From positions 20,604-84,603 of the forward strand of contig MU832153.1 of assembly GCA_029204225.1 (NCBI GenBank): a stretch of DNA of 64,000 nucleotides, in the 5' to 3' direction. Origin of the DNA: Diphasiastrum complanatum (lineage: Eukaryota > Streptophyta > Lycopodiopsida > Lycopodiales > Lycopodiaceae). This document shows positions 11,801 to 21,317 of this stretch, piece after piece. Numbering within the stretch: position 1 is the first letter of the stretch; the number at the start of each line of letters is the position of its first letter. The notes beneath the pieces were generated by a model, which saw only the letters and a list, made by a program, of their open reading frames with translations, was not told the origin of the DNA and made no database searches. Made by a program: the position numbers and the translations under genes.

Positions 11801-12170
11801 ATGGCCAGGACCAAATCCACCGCCTGTGCCATCACCACTACACAATCATCTCATTCTCGTGTTCCTCCTGGTATTGGCCGTAGGCGTGGCAGGAAGCAGG
11901 TCTGGCTGGGGGAGATCAGAAAACTCCAAAAATCAACTGAATTGTTGATCCCTAGAGCTCCTTTCGACCGATCTGTTCGGAATGTCACTCTGGCACTTGG
12001 GTTGAATGTTCGTTTTGTCGTGACGGCCATGCAGGCCTTACAGGGTGCCTACAGAAGATTTTATGTCCCAGTTTTTTGAGAATACTTGTCTTTTGGCAGT
12101 GCATGGTAAACGTGTCACCATCATGCCAAAGGATTTCGTCATTCTCAAAAGGCTTCGGGACATATATTCT
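11801..12170 (+). other. Histone H3 fold within the composite gene
   Basis: After a shortened, rewritten tail, the sequence GEIRKLQKSTELLI matches the alpha-N/alpha-1 start of H3 (REIRKYQKSTELLI). Next come RAPFDRSVR, a loop-1 region the same length as in replicative H3, LNVRF and MQALQ. Then, after a one-base frameshift at about 12050, come TEDFMSQFFENT and HGKRVTIMPKDF, the very conserved H3 C-terminal block. Most H3 tail lysines are missing, although T3-K4 at the start is kept. The equal loop-1 length argues against a typical centromeric H3. The similarity is unmistakable, but the copy is frameshifted. Confidence 0.85.
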
Positions 12171-12919
12171 GGTCTGCATGTTGATAATGCCACCACCTCC
12201 AGAGACCTGCCTCTGGATAGAACCGACGTGCCTACTACCTCTAGGAGGAAGAGAAAGCAAGTTGTTTCCAAAAAGGCTGGATCTCAAAGGCCACCTGCTT
12301 CCCTTCCTCCTAGATGTATCCTGGCCAAGAGACCCCGTGTCTTTCTTAGCTCTGAGTCAGATGCTGGAGACTCTGACTCAGATCGAAAATCTTCACCCCT
12401 TCCTCCTCATGTTAAGCGTCCAGCTCCTTAGCAGGTTTCATCACCAAAAGTGTTGATTACCCAAGAGGAGCTAGACAAATTAACAGAGAAATCTGTAAAT
12501 ATTGTTTTCACTTCTACTTCTGCTCCTGTACATAATCTTTTTGTGATAATTCCATACGATCCATTCCAGGTTTTTTTTATTCTGACCATTATAATCAATA
12601 CGAGGCCTACGTAGCTAACAAAATTGATCTTCTCGACAACTTTTTTTATTTTCTTTCTTCCAGATACACGTAGAAGCTTCAGATTAGGTCCAAAATTTTG
12701 TGCCGAACTAAAAGATAAGACCTCAAAAATTTTAGATGCAATAGTAGGAATTTTGTTTTTGCAAAATAGTATTAGTTTCAATTCCCATGGTACAGTTTTT
12801 GTAGTTAGTCCATTTTTCATGGGAGCGGTAAAGGCGAAAGAAGTCAATTTTGAGAAGGCTGTCTATTTTATCGAGTGCAGTCCTATGGCGAAATTCTATT
12901 TGATTCCATATGAAAATAA

Positions 12920-13042
12920 GTAAGGATTGCTCTTTTGTTTTTGTTGCTTTAATCTGGATTGTTGCATGCTTCATTGCTTTAATAAGAACGGAATTTTTTT
13001 ATAAATATGAATTTATCGATATTTGTATTTTGGTTGTTGCAG
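12920..13042 (+). other. Intron in the C48 protease region
   Basis: The donor aaaataa|gtaagg and acceptor ggttgttgcag|tcgg are strong. Splicing joins YEN and N-RHW in frame across a split Asn codon, completing the His block of the protease. Length 123 bases. Confidence 0.65.
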
Positions 13043-13351
13043 TCGGCATTGGAGCCTAAACATTCTTTTTGTAAAAATAAATAAGGAGGGAGTATCAAAA
13101 TTTCTATGTGTAAAATTAAACTTAGCTGCAAATACACATAGAGAATTTGATTCTCTACTTCATTCTCTTCATCCACCTCAACACATGTCAAAATGGCATC
13201 ATTGTATATAATTTTAATATTTTTTCGTTTTGAATGTCCATTGGCTTCCAAGTCTTGATCGAGTGGCACCCATTTACCTTTATTTTTTTTTCATCTTTGA
13301 TAATGGAAGCATAAGCTCAACATTTGTATTTCAATTTGATAACGGAGGCAC

Positions 13352-13687
13352 ATGGAAGACATTTTAATTCTACATTCTAATTCTCCATCTGATCTTTTGT
13401 CCCAGCCTTCATCCATAAGTTCAGATAATAAACTATCTGATAGATTTTTGCATACAAACATCGTTGGAGTTTTGTGTACATTGACACTTGAAAAGAAATC
13501 CACAAATATATTCAAGAAAATAAACCAACTCAATCTGACTGTTTTTTATCACGTGCTCATTTTTAATGAATTTTTTACATCAATATATATCTTGCAACAA
13601 AATGATTCTGAAATTGTAGCATCTGGTGCAATTCATTCATCACTTTCAAAACTAGGTAATGGAAGTCAGAAGACAGAAAATACATAA
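13352..13687 (+). pseudogene. Possible C-terminal remnant of the C48 protease
   Basis: An open frame of about 111 codons follows the HW exon. DILILHSNS sits where a C48 protease has its ILxLDS block with the catalytic Asp. IYILQQNDSE resembles the PQQxNxxDCG block with the oxyanion Gln, but no Cys follows. If the reading is right, the Asp and Cys are both gone. The alternative is an unrelated chance frame. Confidence 0.3.
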
Positions 13688-13689
13688 TA

Positions 13690-14051
13690 CGTGTCCGCTT
13701 GCGTGCAAGACAATTTTGTAGAGGATCTGTAGATCCACAAATCCGCTAGTAAGCGAGACATGATTCGTAAAAAAACTGTATTTCTCTCACACCAATGCAT
13801 TGCGTGGATCTATCATGCAGTGCTTGAAGAATCAAGAAAATCAATAGATAATATTGTAGTTGTTGTGCACATATTAATTTGTATGATTGTATAATCTTGA
13901 ATGAAAATTTGCCTGCTACTATTTGTGTGTCTGATTCACTTGCCCATTCAATTCCGCACTTTGGTTTGATATTGTTGATCAGTAGTATCTGTCTACACAC
14001 TGAAGGATTGTAGGAATGATATAGCCGGCAGTGACCAGCGATCATATCTAA
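13690..14051. other. No gene recognised
   Basis: I see no coding signal between the protease remnant and the repeat-rich leader of Copia C. The right end of the novel gene cluster should lie here; I could not recognise terminal inverted repeats by eye. Confidence 0.4.
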
Positions 14052-14081
14052 ATTCCTGACAAATTGATCTTGTTCGGGAAT

Positions 14082-14398
14082 CCTTTTGCTTCGTGTTTCG
14101 TCTCATTTCGCTTTGCGATCACTTGGCTTTAAGGGTAAATCAATTTCAGAACTCACCTAAATGTTGTTTTGTTTCGTCTTGTTTTGTTTCATCTCGTCTC
14201 GTCTCGTTACAGAGCCTGATTGATCTTTTCACAACTACTTGTGCTTCGTTTCGTTTCGTGTCATTTCACGATCTCTATGCTTTCAGCATGAATCAATGTC
14301 ATAGCTCGTTTAAATTTTGCTTTGTTTCGCTTTATTTCATTTTCGTCTAGATTTCGTCTCATTTCGTTTCGTTGTGTTTCAAGGCCTGATTGATCCAA
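14082..14398 (+). repeat. Two imperfect ~170-bp tandem units rich in TTTCGT, before Copia C
   Basis: Two units each run from a TTTCGTxTCATTTC block through AATCAAT and TTTGTTTCG to GCCTGATTGATC (at 14214-14225 and 14384-14395, spacing 170). They lie just upstream of the Copia C primer site, so they are probably part of its 5' LTR or leader. I could not match them to the 3' LTR. Confidence 0.55.
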
Positions 14399-14520
14399 CA
14401 CGAATTATTCTCGAACAGAAATAATTCGAGTTTCGCGAATCGTTTGAGGTTTTCTTTTATCAGTTTGTCACCAGAGTTCTAGCTGGAATTTGCATATTCT
14501 AAGTGCATTTTTCGCATTAG

Positions 14521-14533
14521 TGGTATCAAAGCC
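14521..14533 (+). promoter_or_regulatory. Primer-binding site of Copia C
   Basis: TGGTATCAAAGCC differs by one base from the usual plant Copia site TGGTATCAGAGCC, complementary to the initiator tRNA-Met 3' end. It follows TTCGCATTAG, which holds a CA suitable as LTR end, and precedes gag by about 100 bases. Confidence 0.75.
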
Positions 14534-14632
14534 TACCTTGTCATAGTCTGACATAGCCAAAAAGCTATCAGATCAAAGGGGCTAAGCATTCAACCAAACA
14601 ACCATCAACAAGTGAACACGAATTCAGAAGCA

Positions 14633-15286
14633 ATGGCTTCAATCAACAGCATACAATCCAAGATCTGTACAGTTCTGGATTCATCAGGATCTAACTTTCT
14701 AGCATGGAAAGTTAAGGCCTCGCTGATACTAAAGGGTGAAGGATTATTCCCTTGGATAGATGGCACCGAGGAGATGCCTACAACAACAGGCAAAGAGCTA
14801 CGCGAATGGAGGGAGAAAAATGACAAGGCAGTAGAGTTCCTATCATCATCCATCGAGGATAGCCTCACACTTGACCTGGCTACACTTTCCAAGGCAAAAG
14901 AGATGTGGGATACACTACTTACAAGGTTTCATACAAAATCACGCAGTCAAATAATGATGCTGGAAGATCAGCTGACAAACCTGCAGTGGGATGGCAAAGA
15001 CCTCACTTATTTTGTAAGGAAGATGAAGGATCTAGTCCTATCACTACACAATTCTAGAGTAGAAAATGCAGTGTCAAGAGAGAAGCAGCTCACTTATCTG
15101 TTGAGAGCCTTACCTAGATCTTTCCAGACAACCAAAACCCTGCTAGCAAAGGATCCTACAATGACTCTTGAAAAGGCAATTGTCAAGATTCGAGAGGAAG
15201 TCGAGGCTCAAGAGCACCTTGATCACGAGGATGCTTCTGACCAAGCCCTCTATAGCAACAAAGAAAAGACAAAGAATCAAGCCTAA
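14633..15286 (+). CDS. Copia C gag, N-terminal part
   Basis: The start at ATG 14633 (MASINSIQSKIC) gives about 217 codons of a Copia gag, the particle-forming protein. Typical blocks are FLAWKVKASLIL, LSKAKEMWDTL and LRALPRSFQTT. The frame ends at TAA 15284-15286. Two CCHC zinc knuckles follow in another frame (CRREGHTVDTC near 15403 and CHKKGHAAMDC near 15465). So one frameshift or nonsense event separates the capsid part from the nucleocapsid part. Confidence 0.85.
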   Translation: MASINSIQSKICTVLDSSGSNFLAWKVKASLILKGEGLFPWIDGTEEMPTTTGKELREWREKNDKAVEFLSSSIEDSLTLDLATLSKAKEMWDTLLTRFHTKSRSQIMMLEDQLTNLQWDGKDLTYFVRKMKDLVLSLHNSRVENAVSREKQLTYLLRALPRSFQTTKTLLAKDPTMTLEKAIVKIREEVEAQEHLDHEDASDQALYSNKEKTKNQA

Positions 15287-15389
15287 GAGGGAGTCAGATC
15301 AAAAGAAGGATCGCGATCAGCAAGCAGACGGGACCAGCAAAGGCAAATGAAAGAACAAAGGGAGGTCGAAACAGCAAGGTGGAGACAAG

Positions 15390-16695
15390 AAGACCTACAT
15401 GAGATGCAGACGCGAAGGACACACAGTCGATACGTGTTGGCTCAATCCCAATATTGAGTGTCTCCACTGCCACAAGAAGGGTCATGCAGCCATGGACTGT
15501 CGCCGGAACCCAAGAAACAAATCAGCACAGAACAGACAGGAGAACAATAATAGCTCGTCCTATGTCGAGGAGCCAGAGAGCTCGAAAATGGGTGAAGAGA
15601 GATCGAACACAACTAATTCGACTGCCTACATCTATGCAGATGTGTGTGCAGTGTCAACACCAAACACGTAGGAGGTAATCCTTGACTCAAGAGCTACCTC
15701 ACACTTCATAACATCAAGATGAATTATGTCTGATTTTCGAAGTGCAGATCCATCAAGATTCATTGTTCTTGGAGATGGATCCAAACATCAAGTGAATGAT
15801 ATTGGTTCATTGTGGCTCAACACGAATGGCAGAGACAGACGACTCGAAGATGTTCTGTTCGTGCCTACACTGCTTCTGTGGCAAAAATAGCTGATGCAAG
15901 GATGCATGTGACGTTCTCAGACGAAGCATGCAACGTTGTTGAAGGCAGAAGAAAAGGCAGTTTATATCACTTGAAGGTACGCCTGCTTGCTAATCAAGTG
16001 CATCAGACTCATGATGATTCGCCAGACACTCTATGGCATAGGAGACTATGCCATATGAATTCAATGACACTTTACCAAGCAAGTAATCATCTCAAATACA
16101 AACAATTCGACCACCTATGATGCATGTCTGAAGAGTAAGATGTCATGCACTCCATTTGTAAAGGACTCCTATAGAATGACCAAGATTCTGGAGTTAGTGC
16201 ATTCTGACATCTGTGGGCCTTTCAATGTGATCTCAGTAGGAGGCTTGAAATACTACATTATCTTCAGTGATGATTATAGTAAATTTGCCAAAGTGTATTT
16301 TATTCAGAATAAATCAGAAGCATTTGACAAATTCACAGAGTATGTGAATTGGGTAGAGAGATGCACTGGCAACAAAGTGAAGCAAATCAGGACAGATCGA
16401 GGTGGCAAATACATCTCGAATCACTTCACTGACTTCTACAATGATCGTGGTATCATTCACAGAAGGACTGCATCCTACACACCGTAGCACAACGATGTTG
16501 CAGAAAGAAAGAATAGAACTCTGATGAAAGCTGCCAGATGCATGATGGCCTACTCGAAAGCTCCAAGAGTACTGTGGGCTGAAGCAGTAGCTACAGTTGC
16601 ATATATTCAGAATAGGACAGAAAAGTCTGGTGTCCCTCACACGACACCACACGAATTATGGTGAGTAGAAAACCCAATCTGACTCACATCAGAAT
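15390..16695 (+). pseudogene. Copia C zinc knuckles, protease and integrase, broken
   Basis: After the knuckles comes the aspartic protease block LDSRATSHF (about 15687-15713). Copia proteases have DSGATSH there, so the active-site Gly is replaced by Arg (GGA to AGA). GAG-pre-integrase follows (LWHRRLCHMN, 16032-16061). Next come the integrase core with HSDICGPF, FSDDYSKF, RTDRGGKY and [10 protein letters not shown], and WAEAVATVAYIQNRT. Stops occur near 15669, 16118, 16486 and 16663. The reading breaks off at 16700, where Gypsy F is inserted, and resumes at 30546. Confidence 0.85.
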
Positions 16696-16700
16696 CTTTG

Positions 16701-16928
16701 TATTAGCAGATTCTAGAGAATCTCCAAGTGTCGAGTAGCGGAGTATTGGATTGGAGTTACCCAGTGACAGGCTGGGAATACATGTTTAAACTTGAGTAAT
16801 GCTTCTGCTTTGTAACAGTTCTAATAAGAAGAAGAACCACAAAGAACCGTAACAATAGAAGTAAAGTAATCCAAGAAGAAGAAAGAGATAAAAGAAACTT
16901 GTCCACAGATTCAATGAATTTGTCAACA
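16701..16928 (+). repeat. 5' LTR of Gypsy F, internally deleted
   Basis: It begins TATTAGCAGATTCTAG (the 3' LTR has TGTTAGCAG, so the terminal TG became TA) and ends GTCAACA. It matches the first ~36 bases and the last ~190 bases of the 3' LTR. About 743 bases in between are missing after GTGTCGAG. The promoter part may have gone with the deletion. Confidence 0.85.
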
Positions 16929-16930
16929 TT

Positions 16931-16944
16931 TGGCGCCGATGCAC
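16931..16944 (+). promoter_or_regulatory. Primer-binding site of Gypsy F
   Basis: TGGCGCCGATGC follows the LTR end after two T residues. It resembles the TGGCGCCGTTGCC site (tRNA-Asp type) known from some plant Gypsy elements, with one mismatch in the first ten bases or so. The exact tRNA is an inference. Confidence 0.6.
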
Positions 16945-17239
16945 AGCTACATATACTTTAAACCAAGCCATATCTCATTCACCTATGTTGCGACACAATC
17001 GTCCTGAGAGCTCCTACACGTTCATTGCCGAGCTCATCACTTCGGTCTTGATCGACGTCCTGCTCGTTTCTTAACCAGAGTCTCATGATCCACACCAAGC
17101 CGAGCTCCACGACTCAAGTCTGGACCGGACCACCACCTCATACCTCTCCACTGAACCACAACTCCAAAATCCTAACATCTCCTAAGTTACACCTCAACCG
17201 CCACTCATCGTTCAAATCTCGACCAGAGTAATAACTCCA

Positions 17240-17960
17240 AATTTTGAAGGAACATCTCTTTGACATCCCGACTGAAGGGAACTTTCGCATCTCAACCGGA
17301 GTGTTCAGTCAATACTCAACCGGAGCACTCCTATCACATCTCAACCAGAGCACTCCGCTCAATTCTCAACCTGAGCATTTCGCTCACATCTCAACCAGAG
17401 TGTTCAGTTAAATCTCGACTGGAGCACTCTGCTCAAATCTCAACTAGAGCACTCTGTTCAGATCTCGATCGGAGCACTCTCCTTAGATCTTGACTGGAGT
17501 ACTCTGTTCAGATCTCAACCAGAGCACTCTGCTCAAATCTCAACCGAAGCACTTGCTTGCATCTCAACCGACGTGTTCCATTACATCTCAACTGGAGCAC
17601 TCTATTCAGATCTCAACCGGAGCACTCTGCTCAAATCGCAACTGGAGCACTCTGCTCAAATCACAACTGGAGCACTTGCTCGCATCTCAACCGACGTGTT
17701 CCATTATATCTTGACTGGAGCACTCTGTTCAGATCAACTGGAGCACTTGCTCGCATCTCAACCGACGTGTTCCATTAGATCTCAATCGGAGCGTTTCAGT
17801 GAAATTTCAACCGGAGCATTTCAGTTAAATCTCAACTGGAGCACTGACCTCGAATCTCAACCGGAGGCCACAGTCACCTCTTAACCGACGACCTACTTAA
17901 ACCTCAACCGGAATCGGACCCTCGTCAAATTTCAACCGGAGTCGGAGCCCTTACTCAAAT
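17240..17960 (+). repeat. Tandem array 1 in the Gypsy F leader (25-bp unit)
   Basis: About 28 copies of a 25-base unit built on TCTCAACCGGAGCACTC, with variants such as CTGGAGCACTC and CAGAGCACTC. A higher-order pattern appears: the variant gcacttgctcgcatctcaac (then cgacgtgttcca) recurs near 17551, 17673 and 17745. Because 25 is not a multiple of 3, each frame cycles through the same peptide, which leaves long false open frames. Confidence 0.9.
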
Positions 17961-18360
17961 TCCTACCGACGGGCATTCGTCCCCACCGTCACAGACCGCA
18001 ACAGATCGCAATATTACGGACTACAAATTGACCACCATCGATAACCCACAAACGACCACCATAGACAGCCACAACCGTCCCTGATCGCCACAACAACCAT
18101 CTTACGGCCTAATACGAATACACCCCACCATCACATACCGCAGCAGACCGCAATATTACGGACTACAAATCCTTCATCACCATCGACAACCCACAATCGA
18201 CCATCACACACCGCAAACAGACCGCAATAGACCTCAATAGACCGCAATAGACCTCAATCGACTGCAACAGACCACAACCACCGCATTCCAACAACCGTAT
18301 CCATCATAACCAGAGTCCACGGGCATATTTACACAATCCTATGGCACTCTACGAGCTGTC

Positions 18361-20109
18361 ATGGATCGTCCCTACAATCCGAATACTACAGAGGACTCCA
18401 CCAACCCAAGCGACAGATGGGAACCTATGCATTATGAAGCTCCATACGAACGACCACAATTTCATGCTGCTGAATCCTCACATGCACGAGCTCACTTAAA
18501 CGGAGCTTTTACAAATAATGTTCCACGTACTAAAAAACAGACACCAAAGCTAGACTTACCTAAGTACGATGGTAACACTGATCCTCAAAGATTTCTCCAA
18601 GTCTTTGAGAACGCCTGTGACGTCTATGGCGAGACATCACCAGAGGCCATGGTACAGCTCTTCTCGATGACCACGATCGATCGCGCACGAGAGTGGTTTT
18701 TTAATCTTGATCGTGAAGATAAACGTGACTGGTTACTCTTGAAAGAGGCCTTTATCAAAAGGTAGATAGTCCTTTTGTCAAACTAAGTAATATCAAAATG
18801 ACAAAAGACGAAAAAGTACGTGACTACATTGAACGATTTAAACAATTAAAAAGTCAAGTACAAGAGCAACCTACTGAGTCCATGCTCATCATTTGGTTCC
18901 TCGTTGGACTCCCATGATGGATACGACGTGAACCTCGTTCCAATGATGAATATGCATCATTGAAACAAGCCATGTCTGATGCCATTCGGGAAGAAGACGA
19001 GGGCTCAGATGTGGATGAACCACGTGAACGGAGAGCACATCGTGATGTCCTCGACCAAACGATGACACACGAGAACAGTTATGGAAGACACAGATGGAGT
19101 TGCTTAACCAACAACACCAACAACAGATGGAGAAACTCACAAAAGAGCTTCAAAACACTCTTAAGTCTATCCAAAGTTTGATGCCAGATCAGTTACCCAC
19201 TGGCCAAATCCATCATAGACGAGAGAACACGTGTGCCCTCACTGCCAAGGTACACACACTAGCAATGAGTGCCCTTCATACCAATCGGTCCCAGACACCT
19301 CCTTGATCAAATGTGAAATCTATGACTTTATGGGGCATACCTCCCTTTATTGCTATTATAACCCGAGGAATCAGCCTCACAACTAATCAGGAGAACATTA
19401 TCAACCTCCTCAACAACCATTTGTTTCACAACAACAACACATGCCATATCCACCACGAAACAACCAGGTCCATATACAAGAGTTGCCCAGACAACCTAGA
19501 CATGAACCTCAACCACGGCTGGCACTCTTAGGACCACCACCACGAGGACAACAGGATCTAGGAGCACAAAAACGTAGACATCCTCGAGAGTCTGCCCACA
19601 CACACCTGGTAAAAAACTCCTACAATCACTCATATCATCATGATACATCAATTCCATCATCTAGCCATCACCAATATCAAACCGACAACTCATGTTTGTG
19701 CAAACAAGCTAAGTATTCCACACCACCAGAAAACCCAACACAGCTAGCCATCCAAGATGGTTATGCTATCGCCACTGGACCAATGAGCAACCGCTGCTTT
19801 ATCTATGGCGAAATAGAACATTTCATGGTTGACTGTAAAGTCAAAAACCAATACCATGCGGCATGTCCCGACTGTGTTTGCAAACACGGCTTCAAAGACT
19901 GTCTTAAACAACCTAACAGGATCCTTCCAGCACGTCATATCACATCCGAACTTGTTAGAGTTCTTACTAGAGCACAACGCCAACATCAAGAACAGCAGCA
20001 AAACCATGGAAAATCAGGTGACCCACATGGAAGCCATTTGACGGCCTCCACATTACCAAAAGATTACCTAGACCCAAAAGTGGAACAAAGGCAATGCAAC
20101 GAATTTTGA
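18361..20109 (+). pseudogene. Gypsy F gag with degenerate zinc knuckles
   Basis: It starts at ATG 18361 (MDRPYNPNTTED). The retrotransposon gag (capsid) block is seen as LPKYDGNTDPQRFLQVFE and DRAREWFFNLDR. After a frameshift near 18764 the block continues as LSNIKMTKDEKVRDYIERFK. Three knuckle-like blocks follow across frames. CPHCQGTHTSNEC lies near 19230. CEIYDFMGHTSLYC near 19316 and CFIYGEIEHFMVDC near 19795 each have Tyr where the second Cys belongs. A Gln/Pro-rich stretch lies between them. Stops near 18765, 18918 and 20107 disable it. Confidence 0.75.
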
Positions 20110-20229
20110 GATGCATTTTTGCGAGAGGAAGAACATACGGAAAGTCCGTTATCAGCTCATATCCTTGGAAAGGAGCAATCCCTATAGGGACTTGAAGTAT
20201 TTTCAGACCTCCTACAAGCTCAACTCACC

Positions 20230-21299
20230 ATGCCGCTCCATAGTGCTATCAAATCCTTCACCGGACTTCAATGCTATATTCATCATAGTTTTCAGCTGCC
20301 TCCTATTCCTGATGAACAGCGAAAACCAGAAGAGATTCCTGACATTCCTCAGATTCCTATGAATCTGATGAATATAGGTGTTGCTAAGGGGAATAGCATC
20401 ACATTACCTTTGTCCTATAAAGATTACTCCGCAATATCTGCTATCCTCGATAGCGGATCAGGCGTTAATATAATGGCTTTGTTATTGGAAAAGTCATGGG
20501 GCTTCAATACCCTCGATCAACCACGATATAAACTTCGTATGGCTGATCAACGAGTTACTGACTCTGTTGGTCATTTATCAAATATAAAAGTTCGAATAGC
20601 AGGTGTCAAGTTTATCATCGATTGTGTCATCTTAGACGTACCATAAGATGCCAATATGTATAAACTCCTTTTTGGTACACCCTGGCTCCAGATGGCAGGT
20701 GTTGTCCAAGACTGGAAGAACAACAAAATTACCTTTGGCAACCACGATAAACGAGTCACTGTTGACTCAAATGGCCATGTCAAGCCCGCCAAGGTATACG
20801 ATGATTGGTCATCTACAACATATGACGAGTCGGATAGTGTCCTGATCCAACCAAAAGGCCACTATACACGAACCACGGACATAATCAATTTGGGTCATGC
20901 ACTAGCCACCATGGACTATGCAGATTTCAATCGATGTCGTATCGAAACAGCTGCAGAAGATGTGGATATTCTCCCATCTTCTAGAGACATTGACACACCC
21001 ACATCCCGCTTATGATGATAGACCCCATTCCTATAGCTTGGTGCCCAGGAGGACCTAGTGTCTCTACTGCCCATGTTTCGGAAGAAGGTGTTCTTTCCAT
21101 GGATGATGTCGAAATGACGGATGATCATGTACTCCTCTATATAGATGCTCAACGTTATTCGTCCAAAGTCATTCCTAAGAAGATCAAGTCACCAGGACCA
21201 TTGGCTCATGTCCAACTCACATCCAAAGTACCAAACATACAAGCATACAGGCCCAAACCCAAAGTATATACTTGGGACGTGTATCCCGACGAAGTCTAG
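20230..21299 (+). pseudogene. Gypsy F protease region
   Basis: The aspartic protease active-site block ILDSGSGVN lies at about 20434-20470, with ADQRVTDSVG and the flap-like VILDVP following. A TAA at 20644-20646 interrupts the frame, which continues unchanged into MYKLLFGTPWLQMAG, a block found in many Gypsy proteases. The downstream spacer to the RT is long and low in recognisable motifs, and carries a further stop near 21013. The protease would cut Gag-Pol inside the particle. Confidence 0.8.
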
Positions 21300-21317
21300 G
21301 ATACAATCGACGACGAT

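Larger units (their letters stand above)
11801..13211 (+). pseudogene. Histone H3-like / C48 (Ulp1-type) protease composite gene, disrupted
   Basis: The start at the second ATG (11801) gives MARTKSTA, the canonical H3 N-terminus (MARTKQTA in H3). The histone fold follows to 12170. A long tail has a basic patch (SRRKRKQVVSKK) and an acidic stretch (SSESDAGDSDSD). After a TAG at 12429-12431, the frame stays open to CCATTCCAG at about 12566 (LITQEELDKLTEK). A protease-like region follows from about 12670 (FCAELKDKTSKILD). It ends FYLIPYEN, then an intron at 12920-13042, then RHWSLNILFV; the HW pair fits the catalytic His block of C48 proteases. Breaks: an extra T near 12050, the TAG at 12429, and shifts near 12568 and 12663. 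C48 proteases cut SUMO-like or polyprotein substrates and occur in plant transposons and large DNA viruses. I infer one gene from shared direction and lack of spacing; two adjacent genes are possible. Confidence 0.6.

Noticed and set aside
11801-12170. A working host histone H3 or CENH3 gene
   Set aside because: One-base frameshift near 12050, lost tail residues, no lengthened loop 1, and a surrounding set of degenerate genes.
17260-17884. Several overlapping open frames of 70-100 codons in the repeat array
   Set aside because: The 25-base repeat is not a multiple of three, so every frame cycles through the same peptide (STRALCSDLNRS-like) without stops. There is no sign of a real protein.
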